DNA from: Arthrobacter sunyaminii
GTDB lineage: Bacteria; Actinomycetota; Actinomycetes; Actinomycetales; Micrococcaceae
Direction of reading: 5' to 3'
DNA: 64,000 bases
Assembly (NCBI RefSeq): GCF_018866305.1
Contig: NZ_CP076456.1
Coordinates: 2,604,001 to 2,668,000 of the forward strand
A model generated the notes under the pieces. The model worked only from the letters and a program-made list of their open reading frames with translations, ran no database searches and was not told the DNA's origin. The translations under genes were made by a program, and so were the position numbers. Shown here in pieces: positions 53,330 through 63,186 of the stretch. The first letter of the stretch is position 1, and each line of letters starts with the position of its first letter.

Positions 53330-54739
53330 ATGAGTGAAACTTCTCCCCTGCGCACCCTTCTAATCCTCGGCGGCACCGGCGACCTCTCCAAGCGGCTGCT
53401 GCTGCCGGGGCTGGGCCAGCTGATCGGCAGCGGCCGCGCCCCCGCCGACCTCCGCGTCATCGGTTCAGGTTCACGGGACTGGGACGACGACACCTGGCAG
53501 GACCTGCTGAAAGAGTCCTTCGCCGCTGCCCGCACCGAGGCCGACGACGACGGGAAGGAAGCGCTCGACGCCGCGGTCCGGAACGGCAGCTATCAGCAGG
53601 TGGACCTGAAGGATCCCCAGCGGCTGGTAAACGACATCCGCAGCCTGGACACACCCCTGGCCGTCTATTTTGCGCTGCCTCCGGAAGTTACGCAGTCCAC
53701 CGTGGCGGCACTGAAGCCCGGGGACCTGCCCGAGGACACGCGGCTGGTGCTCGAAAAGCCGTTTGCCAGCGACGAAGCCTCGGCCCGTGAGTTAAACCGG
53801 ATGCTCGCGGACCTGCTGCCTGAAAGCGACGTGTACCGGGTGGACCACTTCCTGGGCATGGCCACCGTGATGAACGTCCTCGGGCTGCGGTTCACCAACC
53901 GCATCCTGGAGCCGGTGTGGAACAACCTTCACATTGACCGCGTGGAGATTGTCTTCGACGAGAAACTGGGGCTCGAGGGACGCGCGAAGTACTACGACGG
54001 CGCCGGCGCCCTGCGCGACATGATCCAGAGCCATCTGCTGCACACCATGGCCGTCATCGCGATGGGCTCTCCGGCAACGCTTGGCCAGCGGGATGTGCGG
54101 GACTTGATCGCCGCCACGCTTCGGGCATCCAGCGTGCCGCAGGACTATAAGCGCAGTACGCGCCGGGCCCGGTGGTCTGCCGGGGAGATCGACGGCGAAG
54201 GGGTTGAGGCATATGCCGAATCCCCCGGAGTTGATCCGGACCGGGAGACGGAGACGCTCGCGGAAGTGGAGATCCAGGTCGAGAACGACCGCTGGGCCGG
54301 TGTTCCTTTCATCCTGCGCTCGGGCAAAGCGCTGGGTAAAACGCGGCAGGAGGCCGTCATTACCTTCAAGCCGGTGAGCCACCTTCCTGATGGATTCACC
54401 GGTTCGGCGGGTGAAGCCTCCCGGCTGCGGATCTCCTTCGCCCCGGCCCGGCTGGAACTGGAGTTGAACGTCAACGGTCCGGACAATGTCTTCACGCTGG
54501 AGCGGACCGGGCTCAGCGCCCCGATGCACAAATCAGCCATGACCCCGTACGGCGAAGTGCTGGACGGCATCCTTTCAGGCGATCCGCTGGTCTCGGTGCG
54601 TGCGGACATCGCGGAGGAATGCTGGCGGATTGTGGATCCGGTGCTTAAGGCATGGGCGGCCGGCGAGGTTCCGCTCGAGACGTACCCTGCCGGAACCATG
54701 GGCCCTCCGGAGTGGGAATCCAGCCGTTCGGATTTGTGA
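53330..54739 (+). CDS. Glucose-6-phosphate dehydrogenase family paralogue
   Basis: A 469-residue member of the G6PDH family, with nucleotide motif ILGGTGDLSKRLL (12-24), EKPF (142-145), catalytic His in MIQSHLLHTM and the long C-terminal sheet domain. The substrate motif, normally RIDHYLGK, reads RVDHFLGM (170-177): M177 replaces the Lys that binds the sugar phosphate and assists catalysis. It may use a different sugar, or the main zwf is elsewhere (as commonly next to tal/tkt/opcA). The start is ATG 53330, with AGGGTGGAG upstream. It lies immediately before the lipoprotein array. Confidence 0.85.
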   Translation: MSETSPLRTLLILGGTGDLSKRLLLPGLGQLIGSGRAPADLRVIGSGSRDWDDDTWQDLLKESFAAARTEADDDGKEALDAAVRNGSYQQVDLKDPQRLVNDIRSLDTPLAVYFALPPEVTQSTVAALKPGDLPEDTRLVLEKPFASDEASARELNRMLADLLPESDVYRVDHFLGMATVMNVLGLRFTNRILEPVWNNLHIDRVEIVFDEKLGLEGRAKYYDGAGALRDMIQSHLLHTMAVIAMGSPATLGQRDVRDLIAATLRASSVPQDYKRSTRRARWSAGEIDGEGVEAYAESPGVDPDRETETLAEVEIQVENDRWAGVPFILRSGKALGKTRQEAVITFKPVSHLPDGFTGSAGEASRLRISFAPARLELELNVNGPDNVFTLERTGLSAPMHKSAMTPYGEVLDGILSGDPLVSVRADIAEECWRIVDPVLKAWAAGEVPLETYPAGTMGPPEWESSRSDL

Positions 54740-54789
54740 CCGCTCCTACCGCCGTCGTTTTGACCGCTTTGGAAATTCCTCTGGTGCAC

Positions 54790-54798
54790 TGTGGATAA
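54790..54798 (-). promoter_or_regulatory. DnaA-box-like 9-mer (copy 1)
   Basis: TGTGGATAA on the + strand, i.e. TTATCCACA on the minus strand, a perfect match to the E. coli DnaA box; 77 bases before lipoprotein A. Confidence 0.45.
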
Positions 54799-54874
54799 CT
54801 CCGTATGCTGTCGTCCAGCCTCGTAGCATTGGCGTCACATCCAGTCCCGCACCATTTTTCCCGGGGGTAATTCG

Positions 54875-55570
54875 ATGATCCGCACTTCTGCCCGTTCTGC
54901 TGTTCCTGCCGCACGGTTTGGAGCGCTGGGCCTGGCCGCCATTCTGGTGCTCGGCGGGTGTTCCGGAGACGGCGGCGACCCCAACGCCGAGGCAGCCGAG
55001 GCAGCCGAGAACAACTCCAGCAGCCCTTCAGTCAGCAAGAGTTTCGACCCCACGGGAAGCGCAAGTCCCTCTGCGACGCCGACGCCCACTGCCGCCGCCT
55101 ACAAACCGGCAACCGCTGAGGGCCCCGCCGAGAATGTGCCTCTGCCGGTCATGCCTGAGCTTGCGAAGGAAGAGTCCGCGGAGGGACTGAAAGCCTTCGC
55201 CACCCACTGGTACGCCCTCATGAACTACGGGTTTGAGACGGGGGAGGTGGAGCCGATGAAGCAAATTAGCGGACCGGACTGCGTCGTTTGTGGCAACGTA
55301 TACAGACTCCTGGGTAATGGCTACGACGAAGAAGATTGGATATTCGGCGGGGAGCTGGTGGTTATGTCGACCAAAACAAATTATGTAGTAACCAGCAAAG
55401 GTGTATACCAAGTTCTGATACAGATAAGACAAGACCCTTATGAGTTCCGCGGCCCTGGGGGCCTTTTATATGGGGAAAATGATGGCGTAGAAGGAACTAC
55501 TGTTCAAATGATTGAAGCAACCTACAATAATGGACAGTGGTTCGCCCACAATGCTGTTACGATTCAGTAA
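54875..55570 (+). CDS. Array lipoprotein A (CxxC, DUF6318-like)
   Basis: First of seven paralogues. 231 residues: signal peptide with lipobox LGGC (C26), a ~40-residue Ser/Pro/Thr linker, then YKPATAEGPAENVPLPVMPELAKEES, HWYALMNYGFETG, the motif CVVC, and GGELVVMSTKTNY...QVLIQIRQDP. Extracytoplasmic, membrane-anchored. It resembles the uncharacterised DUF6318 family of actinobacteria; I give that name with moderate confidence and no function. The 3' half is visibly more AT-rich than the 5' half. The PKD-like gene follows after 8 bases. Confidence 0.85.
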   Translation: MIRTSARSAVPAARFGALGLAAILVLGGCSGDGGDPNAEAAEAAENNSSSPSVSKSFDPTGSASPSATPTPTAAAYKPATAEGPAENVPLPVMPELAKEESAEGLKAFATHWYALMNYGFETGEVEPMKQISGPDCVVCGNVYRLLGNGYDEEDWIFGGELVVMSTKTNYVVTSKGVYQVLIQIRQDPYEFRGPGGLLYGENDGVEGTTVQMIEATYNNGQWFAHNAVTIQ

Positions 55571-55578
55571 GGCCCGAA

Positions 55579-56472
55579 ATGAAACTCAAAGTTTCCGCCA
55601 TTGTGGTGTTTATCGCACTTTTCCTATCTGCCGGCGCCCCAGCTAGCGCTAAAGACAACGGCGGTGGAAGCGGAGAGGGCGGGGTGGACGACGATAGAGT
55701 TTATGTTGGTGCATACTTTGAAATTCCTGGAAGCGGTGAATGGTCCCACTTTGACACGGGGGTGCCAGAGAATCTGACTGAATACAGGTTTGAGCTAAAA
55801 TGTTTTGAGGGAGACGTCGGCAACATACTCTGCCTTAATGAGAATGAAAGATATTGCAAGGCTGCGGCGGGCGGTAAATTGGTCTATTGGTTCTCACGAC
55901 TAAAAGACAGTGGGCAAGCCTGGAATCCTCTGAGCCCTGATCCGTCCTGCATTTACGCAGAAAAACCACGGGATATTGGCGACCAGATTCGAGAAACCAT
56001 ACTCACCGAGTTCCAGTCACGACCTATATTGCCGGGCACACTTGCGTTGCAGCCAAGTCCTCACACCCTGATTGGTGCGCACACAAACTTCTACGTAGAA
56101 GCGACTGAACAAGTTTTTGACTTTGCAATGTTTGAACAAGATATTCGAATTGTCGCTCGACCAACAGAGTACGAGTGGAGCTACGGAGACGGCACCGTTT
56201 ACGGTCCTGCATCTCCCGCCGGAGGACCCCTCCCCCCAGGCCGCTGGGGTGAAGAGACCTCGACTAGCCATGTATACCGGGCAACGGGAAACTTTCAAGC
56301 CTCCGTCACGGTGTACTTTTCAGCGTCGTATTCGATCAACGGCGGCCCCATGGTGCCCATCGACGGCCGAGCTACGGTCCCCTCTACCCCCGTGGCCATC
56401 AGCGTGTGGAAATCCGAATCCCACAACGTCGCCGATAACTGCCGGGTAAATCCGGCTGGCTACGGCTGCTGA
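55579..56472 (+). CDS. Secreted protein with PKD-like domain
   Basis: 297 residues. Signal peptide (1-26, ending ASA), then a Gly-rich spacer and an unrecognised domain with Cys at CFEGDVGNILCLNENERYC, then a PKD-like beta-sandwich (EYEWSYGDGTVYGP...SHVYRATGNFQASVTVYFSASY) and two C-terminal Cys (NCRVNPAGYGC). No membrane anchor after the signal, so probably released or bound non-covalently. It sits directly after lipoprotein A (ATG 55579, start of MKLKVSA). Base composition is AT-richer than housekeeping genes here. Confidence 0.8.
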   Translation: MKLKVSAIVVFIALFLSAGAPASAKDNGGGSGEGGVDDDRVYVGAYFEIPGSGEWSHFDTGVPENLTEYRFELKCFEGDVGNILCLNENERYCKAAAGGKLVYWFSRLKDSGQAWNPLSPDPSCIYAEKPRDIGDQIRETILTEFQSRPILPGTLALQPSPHTLIGAHTNFYVEATEQVFDFAMFEQDIRIVARPTEYEWSYGDGTVYGPASPAGGPLPPGRWGEETSTSHVYRATGNFQASVTVYFSASYSINGGPMVPIDGRATVPSTPVAISVWKSESHNVADNCRVNPAGYGC

Positions 56473-56520
56473 GTTGGCGTCACATCTCAGTCCCGCACCG
56501 TTCCTTCCGGGAGGAATCCG

Positions 56521-57198
56521 ATGATCCGCAATTCTGCCCAACCTGCTGTTCCCGCCGCACGGTTTGGAGCGCTGGGACTTGCAGCCATCCTGGTGCTCGG
56601 CGGATGCTCCCGATCCAGCGGCGAGCCCAACGCTGAAGCAGCCGAGAACAGCTCGAGCAGCCCTTCCTCCAGCGAAAGCACCAGCCCCATGGAAAGCGCA
56701 GCTCCTTCTGCGACACCCGCCGCCGCCTACAAGCCGGCAACCGCTGAGGGTCCTGCGGAGAACGTGCCTATGCCTGTGATGCCCGAGGTTGCGAAGGAAG
56801 AGTCCGCGGAGGGACTGAAAGCCTTCGCCACCCACTGGTACGACCTGATGAATTACGGGTTCGAAACGGGGGATGTGGAGCCGCTGAAGCAGATCAGCGG
56901 CCCGGACTGCGTCGTATGCGGGACTGCTTACAGGATCCTGGGAAACGGCTACGCCAACGACGACTGGATCCTCGGCGGAACGCTGGTGACTATGTCAACT
57001 AAAACAAATTATGCGGTGACCAGCAAGGGAGTATATCAAGTCTTGATTCAAATAAGACAAGACCCTTACGAATACCGAGGACCGGCCGGAAAACTATATG
57101 AAGTAAATAAAGGCTTGGAAGCCACTACGGTGCAAATGATCGAAGCAACCTATACCGAAAATGGGTGGTTTGCCCACAACGCCGTCACTATCCAATAG
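56521..57198 (+). CDS. Array lipoprotein B (CxxC)
   Basis: 225 residues. The nearest relative of A: the same lipobox LGGC, linker, CVVC, and C-terminus FAHNAVTIQ. The upstream 45 bases (AGTCCCGCACC..., then ATG ATC CGC) resemble those of A, supporting duplication of the A/PKD unit. The downstream remnant of a second PKD-type gene (57229-57369) completes the duplicate. Confidence 0.84.
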   Translation: MIRNSAQPAVPAARFGALGLAAILVLGGCSRSSGEPNAEAAENSSSSPSSSESTSPMESAAPSATPAAAYKPATAEGPAENVPMPVMPEVAKEESAEGLKAFATHWYDLMNYGFETGDVEPLKQISGPDCVVCGTAYRILGNGYANDDWILGGTLVTMSTKTNYAVTSKGVYQVLIQIRQDPYEYRGPAGKLYEVNKGLEATTVQMIEATYTENGWFAHNAVTIQ

Positions 57199-57228
57199 GC
57201 GCTCCACAATGCGGAGGATATATATCCC

Positions 57229-57369
57229 ATGATTGCCATTACAACCCTCTTCATTGTCGTGAATGGCGCCGCGGCGATGGTGGTGGGAGATGGAGTCGGA
57301 TCAGGCGGAGAGGGCGGAATTGCTATAACGACCAGTCCCGCACCATTTTTCCCGGGGGTAATTCGATGA
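57229..57369 (+). pseudogene. Remnant of a second PKD-type secreted gene
   Basis: A 46-codon open frame starting ATG 57229 with GGAGG 13 bases upstream. Its first ~30 residues resemble the start of the PKD-type protein at 55579 (hydrophobic segment, then GSGGEGG versus GSGEGGV). From ~57334 it continues into the copy of the upstream region of lipoprotein A/C, where it is cut off. It ends overlapping the start of lipoprotein C in ATGA. It looks like a deletion joining a PKD-gene 5' end to a lipoprotein promoter region; possible residual role as a leader peptide. Confidence 0.5.
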
Positions 57370-58037
57370 TCCGCACTTCTGCCTGTTCTGCTGTTCCCGC
57401 TGCACGGTTGGGAGCGCTGGGTCTGGCCGCCATCCTGGTGCTCGGCGGATGCTCCGGATCCAGCGGCGACCCCAACGCCGAGGCAGCCGAGCTCAGCCCG
57501 TTAACCAGCGAGAGGGCCGAGCCGACGGAAAACGCCACTTCCTCTGCCACACCCTCACCCACCGCCACCTACAAGCCGGCGACCGCTGAGGGGGCCGCCG
57601 AAAATGTGCCCCTGCCGGTCATGCCCGAACTCGCGAAGGAAGAGTCCGCAGAGGGCTTGCGGGCTTTCGGAGAGTATTGGTTCAGCTTAGTAAATTACGG
57701 GTTCGAAACCGGAGACTCAGCCCCGGTGATGGAAATAAGCGCGCAAGACTGTGAACGCTGCAATATCTTCTATGCGGACCTTGAAGAAGGATATGTCAAC
57801 GATGACTGGATTCACGGCGGGAAGATCAACATCAACTCTGCTGGAACCCAGTTTGTGAAAACGCCCCAAGGACGCTACCAGCTACTTCTATCGATCAGAC
57901 AGGAAGCGGTCGCTAACCGAGGCCCTAACGGCAAGGTATTTTTCGAGCACCAGATCGATAAGACAACAACAGCACAAATAATGGAGGCAACTTATGTCTC
58001 CGACCACTGGGTCGTGAACTTGGTTGAGAACATGTAA
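57366..58037 (+). CDS. Array lipoprotein C (CxxC)
   Basis: 223 residues; lipobox LGGC, N-terminus almost identical to A (MIRTSACSAVPAARLGALG), but the C-terminal half is of the second subtype (EYWFSLVNYGFETG, CERC, GYVNDDWIHGG, QLLLSIRQEA, MEATYVSDHWVVNLVENM). It is therefore a chimera of an A-type front and a D/E/F-type back, consistent with recombination between copies. Confidence 0.84.
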   Translation: MIRTSACSAVPAARLGALGLAAILVLGGCSGSSGDPNAEAAELSPLTSERAEPTENATSSATPSPTATYKPATAEGAAENVPLPVMPELAKEESAEGLRAFGEYWFSLVNYGFETGDSAPVMEISAQDCERCNIFYADLEEGYVNDDWIHGGKININSAGTQFVKTPQGRYQLLLSIRQEAVANRGPNGKVFFEHQIDKTTTAQIMEATYVSDHWVVNLVENM

Positions 58038-58148
58038 CCGCTGAAAGCATCTGACATCACTCTGTGGATAACCCAGGATGCGTTCCGCTGCCTCGTACCC
58101 TTGCTGTCACAACCAGTCCCGCACGATTCTTCGCAAAGGGGTGCTTTG
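58038..58148 (+). repeat. Array intergenic repeat, copy before D, with DnaA-box 9-mer
   Basis: A ~110-bp unit from the preceding stop to the next ATG, nearly identical to those at 58821, 59597 and 60376. Contains TGTGGATAA (58063-58071), CCTCGTACCCTTGC and AACCAGTCCCGCAC. A promoter is likely; TACCCT is the best -10. Confidence 0.75.
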
Positions 58149-58820
58149 ATGATCCGTTCTGCTGCCGCTCCGCTCCGGCTGGGCACCCTGGGCATGGCCG
58201 CCATCCTTCTGCTCGGCGGATGCTCCGGATCCAGAGACGATCCCAACACCGAACCAGCGGTTAACGCATCCAGGAGCCCTTCAACCAGTGAGAGCCCCGA
58301 CACCGCGGAAAGCGCTACTCCATCTGAGGCGCCACCCCGTAACGCCGCCGCCTACAAGCCGGCGACCACTGAGGGTCCCGCCGAGAATGTGCCTCTGCCT
58401 GTCATGCCTGATGTTGCGAAGGAGCAATCGAAGGAGGGTCTCGAGACTTTCGGAGAGCACTGGTTTGACTTGGTGAATTACGGGTACGAAACCGGGGAAA
58501 CTTCACCTGTGAGAGCGATAAGCGCACCGGGCTGTGAGCGGTGCGAGTCATTCTATGCCGATGTGAATGAGGGGTATGTCAATGACGATTGGATTCAAGG
58601 TGGACACCTCAGGGTAATTTCTAGCGGCACTCAATTTATCCAGACGCCTGAAGGAAGGTTCCAGTTAATTCTGTCAATCAGACAAGATGCTAGCTTCAAT
58701 CGTGGTCCGAACGGCAAGATTTATCATGAAGCCGCTGCCGATGAAGAATCCTCCGCATTCATTATGGAAGCAACGTACGTCTCCGACCACTGGGTCGTGA
58801 ACTTGGTTGAGAACATGTAA
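58149..58820 (+). CDS. Array lipoprotein D (CxxC)
   Basis: 223 residues; lipobox LGGC, N-terminus MIRSAAAPLRLGTLG, motif CERC in PGCERCESFYAD, C-terminus VVNLVENM identical to C, E and F. The start is ATG 58149. The middle differs from the others (GGHLRVISSGTQFIQ, KIYHEAAADEES). Confidence 0.84.
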   Translation: MIRSAAAPLRLGTLGMAAILLLGGCSGSRDDPNTEPAVNASRSPSTSESPDTAESATPSEAPPRNAAAYKPATTEGPAENVPLPVMPDVAKEQSKEGLETFGEHWFDLVNYGYETGETSPVRAISAPGCERCESFYADVNEGYVNDDWIQGGHLRVISSGTQFIQTPEGRFQLILSIRQDASFNRGPNGKIYHEAAADEESSAFIMEATYVSDHWVVNLVENM

Positions 58821-58930
58821 CCGCTGAAAGCATCTGACATCACTCTGTGGACAACTCCGGATACGTGCCGCAGCCTCGTACCCTTGCTTCCACAACCAGT
58901 CCCACACCATTGTTCGCAAGGGGAACTCTG
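58821..58930 (+). repeat. Array intergenic repeat, copy before E
   Basis: As at 58038, with TGTGGACAA (58846-58854), i.e. TTGTCCACA on the minus strand, the high-GC actinobacterial form of the DnaA box. Confidence 0.75.
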
Positions 58931-59596
58931 ATGATCCGCTCTGCTATCGCTCCGCTTCGGCTGGGTACCCTGGGCCTAGCAGCCATCCTTCTGCTCGGCG
59001 GATGCTCCGGATCCAGCGGCGAGCCCAACGCTGAAGCTGCAGAGAACAGCTCGAGCAGCCCTTCCTCCAGCGAAAGCACGAGCCCGATGGAAAGCGCAAC
59101 TCCTTCTGCGACACCCGCCGCCTCCTATAAGCCGGCAACCGCTGAGGGGCCCGCCGAAAATGTGCCTCTGCCGGTAATGCCCGAACTTGCGAAGAGAGAA
59201 TCCAAAGAGGGCTTGATAGCTTTCGGGCACTACTGGTTCAGCTTATTGAACTACGGCTACGAGACCGGAGACGCATCACCGGTAAAAGGATTAAGCACAT
59301 CCGAGTGCCAACTCTGTGAGCTCTACTACGTGGATCTGGAGGAGGGGTACGAGAATGACGATTGGATCCAGGGCGGGAAAATAAGTATCTCCTCAAGTGG
59401 TTCACAGTTTGAGAAAACACCGGAGGGACGCTACCAGTTGCTCCTGTCAATCCGGCAGGAAGCAGGGGTGAATCGGGGCCCAAACGGAGTGATCTACGGT
59501 GCAGGTTCTGCCGGAGATGAACAAGCAACAGCACAAATTATGGAGGCAACGTACATCTCCGACCACTGGGTCGTGAACTTGGTTGAAAATATGTAA
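58931..59596 (+). CDS. Array lipoprotein E (CxxC)
   Basis: 221 residues; lipobox LGGC, linker AAENSSSSPSSSESTSPMES shared with B and F, motif CQLC in SECQLCELYYVD, C-terminus VVNLVENM. The start is ATG 58931. Confidence 0.84.
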   Translation: MIRSAIAPLRLGTLGLAAILLLGGCSGSSGEPNAEAAENSSSSPSSSESTSPMESATPSATPAASYKPATAEGPAENVPLPVMPELAKRESKEGLIAFGHYWFSLLNYGYETGDASPVKGLSTSECQLCELYYVDLEEGYENDDWIQGGKISISSSGSQFEKTPEGRYQLLLSIRQEAGVNRGPNGVIYGAGSAGDEQATAQIMEATYISDHWVVNLVENM

Positions 59597-59706
59597 CCAC
59601 TGAAGGCTTCTGGCATCACTCTGTGGATAACCCAGGATGCGTGCAGCAGCCTCGTACCCTTGCTGTCACAACCAGTCCCGCACCATTGTCCGCAAGGGGT
59701 ACTCTG
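59597..59706 (+). repeat. Array intergenic repeat, copy before F
   Basis: As at 58038, with TGTGGATAA at 59622-59630. Confidence 0.75.
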
Positions 59707-60375
59707 ATGATCCGTTCTGCTGTCGCTCCGCTTCGGCTAGGCTCCCTGGGCATGGCCGCCATCCTACTGCTCGGCGGATGCTCCGGACCCAGCGGCGAGC
59801 CCAACGCTGAAGCTGCAGAGAACAGCTCGAGCAGCCCTTCCTCCAGCGAAAGCACCAGCCCGACGGAAAGCGCCACTCCCTCTGCGACGCCAACCCCTAC
59901 TGCCGCCTACAAACCGGCGACCGCTGAGGGACCAGCCGAGAATGTGCCTCTACCTGTCATGCCTGAGCTTGCGAAGGAAGAGTCCAAAGAAGGTTTGGTG
60001 GCCTTCGGGGACTACTGGTTCAGTTTGATTAATTACGGATACGAAACCGGAGACCCTACGCCGGTAAAGGAAATAAGCGCACCGGAGTGTTCAATCTGCC
60101 AATCTTTCTACGAGGACTTGGAAGAAGGCTACGTCAACGAGGATTGGATTCAGGGTGGAAAACTCAACGTTCTCTCGAGCGGTACCGAGTTCGTAAAGAC
60201 ACCTGAAGGACGCTATCAATTGCTTCTGTCGGTTATTCAGGAAGCAGGCGCAAACCGCGGCCCGAACGGCAAGGTCTACGGTCAGGGACCAGGTGATGAA
60301 GCATCAACGGCACAGATCATGGAGGCCACATATGATTCAGGGCGCTGGGTCGTGAACTTGGTTGAAAATATGTAA
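59707..60375 (+). CDS. Array lipoprotein F (CxxC)
   Basis: 222 residues; lipobox LGGC, linker of the B/E type, motif CSIC in PECSICQSFYED, GYVNEDWIQGG, C-terminus VVNLVENM. The start is ATG 59707. Confidence 0.84.
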   Translation: MIRSAVAPLRLGSLGMAAILLLGGCSGPSGEPNAEAAENSSSSPSSSESTSPTESATPSATPTPTAAYKPATAEGPAENVPLPVMPELAKEESKEGLVAFGDYWFSLINYGYETGDPTPVKEISAPECSICQSFYEDLEEGYVNEDWIQGGKLNVLSSGTEFVKTPEGRYQLLLSVIQEAGANRGPNGKVYGQGPGDEASTAQIMEATYDSGRWVVNLVENM

Positions 60376-60485
60376 GCACTGACGGCCTCTAGCATCACTC
60401 TGTGGATAACCCAGGATGCGTGCCGCAGCCTCGTACCCTTGCTGTCACAACCAGTCCCGCACGATTGTTCGCAAGGGGTACTTTG
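60376..60485 (+). repeat. Array intergenic repeat, copy before G
   Basis: As at 58038, with TGTGGATAA at 60401-60409. Confidence 0.75.
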
Positions 60486-61175
60486 ATGATCCGTTCTGCT
60501 GTCGCTCCGCTCCGGCTAGGCTCCCTGGGCCTAGCCGTCATCCTTCTGCTGGGCGGGTGCTCCGGAGGTGAAACGGATCCCGCAGCCCAGGCTGTCGGTC
60601 AAACCACGAACAGCGCAGAGCCAAATGAAACCACTGATGCCGGTGAAACCGCCGTTCCAGCCCCGCCTCCAACACCTGCCGCTCCCGCATACAAGCCTGC
60701 GAGCGTGAAGGGTCCTGCCGAGAATGTGCTGCTGCCTGTAATGCCTGAGCTCGCAAGGCAGGAATCCAGGGAAGGTCTCGAGGCCTTCGCAGCGCACTGG
60801 TACGAGTTGGCCAACTACGGTTATGCAACCGGAGACGTTGAACCGGTACGCGCCGTCAGCGGTGACACCTGTCTTGTCTGCGACGGTTACTACCGCACCT
60901 TGGCCAGCGGGTACGTGGACGGTGATTGGATAGCCGGGGGTGAAGTCCACGTTGAAGGTGTCACCACCCCTTCTTACGACTTCGTTCCAACTGCTGATGG
61001 TTACTTCCAGGCGATCATCACGATCACCCAGGAACCTTTGGTGTATTACGGTCCGGAGGGCTACCAGGGAACCGCCAAGGGCATCGGCATTCCCCTTGAG
61101 CAAATCATGGAGGCCGAGTTCCTTGATGGTGGCTGGCATGTTAGGACCTTGGAAACGCTGGTAGTGCAACAGTGA
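60486..61175 (+). CDS. Array lipoprotein G (CxxC), most divergent copy
   Basis: 229 residues; lipobox LGGC and N-terminus like F, but the mature part is the most distinct: linker EPNETTDAGETAVPAPPPTP, motif CLVC in DTCLVCDGYYRTL, GGEVHVEGVTTPSYDFVPTADGY, C-terminus LETLVVQQ. GC content is more even than in A/B. Last in the array, convergent with glnK. Confidence 0.83.
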   Translation: MIRSAVAPLRLGSLGLAVILLLGGCSGGETDPAAQAVGQTTNSAEPNETTDAGETAVPAPPPTPAAPAYKPASVKGPAENVLLPVMPELARQESREGLEAFAAHWYELANYGYATGDVEPVRAVSGDTCLVCDGYYRTLASGYVDGDWIAGGEVHVEGVTTPSYDFVPTADGYFQAIITITQEPLVYYGPEGYQGTAKGIGIPLEQIMEAEFLDGGWHVRTLETLVVQQ

Positions 61176-61224
61176 ATACGTGCGCAGGACCGGGGCGGCC
61201 GGCCCAGTCCGCAAGCACCAAACG

Positions 61225-61279
61225 CAGGAAGACCCCTCGGGTTGGCTGCCCCACACAGCCTTCCCAAGGGGTCTTCCTG
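61225..61279. terminator. Bidirectional terminator between array and glnK
   Basis: The 13-bp stem CAGGAAGACCCCT (61225-61237) / AGGGGTCTTCCTG (61267-61279) encloses a small internal hairpin GGCTG/CAGCC. Confidence 0.65.
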
Positions 61280-61289
61280 TCCCCCATAC

Positions 61290-62926
<1,637 letters not shown>

Positions 62927-63186
62927 GTCCCTTCACCTACCGCGGGCCCTTCCCGCACCATGAACTCTGCCGGGGCAAGATTTCGGCAATGGCCCGGGGA
63001 CGTTGCCGGAACATTACAAACCGCGGTTCGGTGTAAACAATCGGTGACGGAAAAGTTTCCACAGCGTTTCGCGGCTTGTCCGGCGCTCAAGAACGCGGAA
63101 TTTCGCGGGCAGTCCGGACGGACTCTGCACCCCGACCCCGCCGCTAGGATGGACCCTAAGTCTCACTACCCGGAGGTACATCCTTT
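62927..63186. promoter_or_regulatory. Divergent region amtB / glycoside hydrolase
   Basis: 260 bases, no gene. It should hold the amtB promoter, in actinobacteria usually under GlnR or AmtR control; stretches such as GTAAACAATCGGTGACGGAAA (near 63034-63054) and AACATTACAAACCGCGG are AT-richer and could be operators, but I cannot match a consensus with confidence. GGAGG (63171-63175) is the ribosome site of the rightward gene. Confidence 0.35.

Noticed and set aside
54740..61175. CRISPR-like or satellite array, suggested by regularly spaced repeats
   Set aside because: Repeats are ~110 bp intergenic plus ~670 bp coding units; no short direct repeats with unique spacers and no cas genes.
63034..63054. 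GlnR box upstream of amtB
   Set aside because: The AT-rich stretch does not fit the GTnAC-n6-GAAAC pattern well enough to be called.
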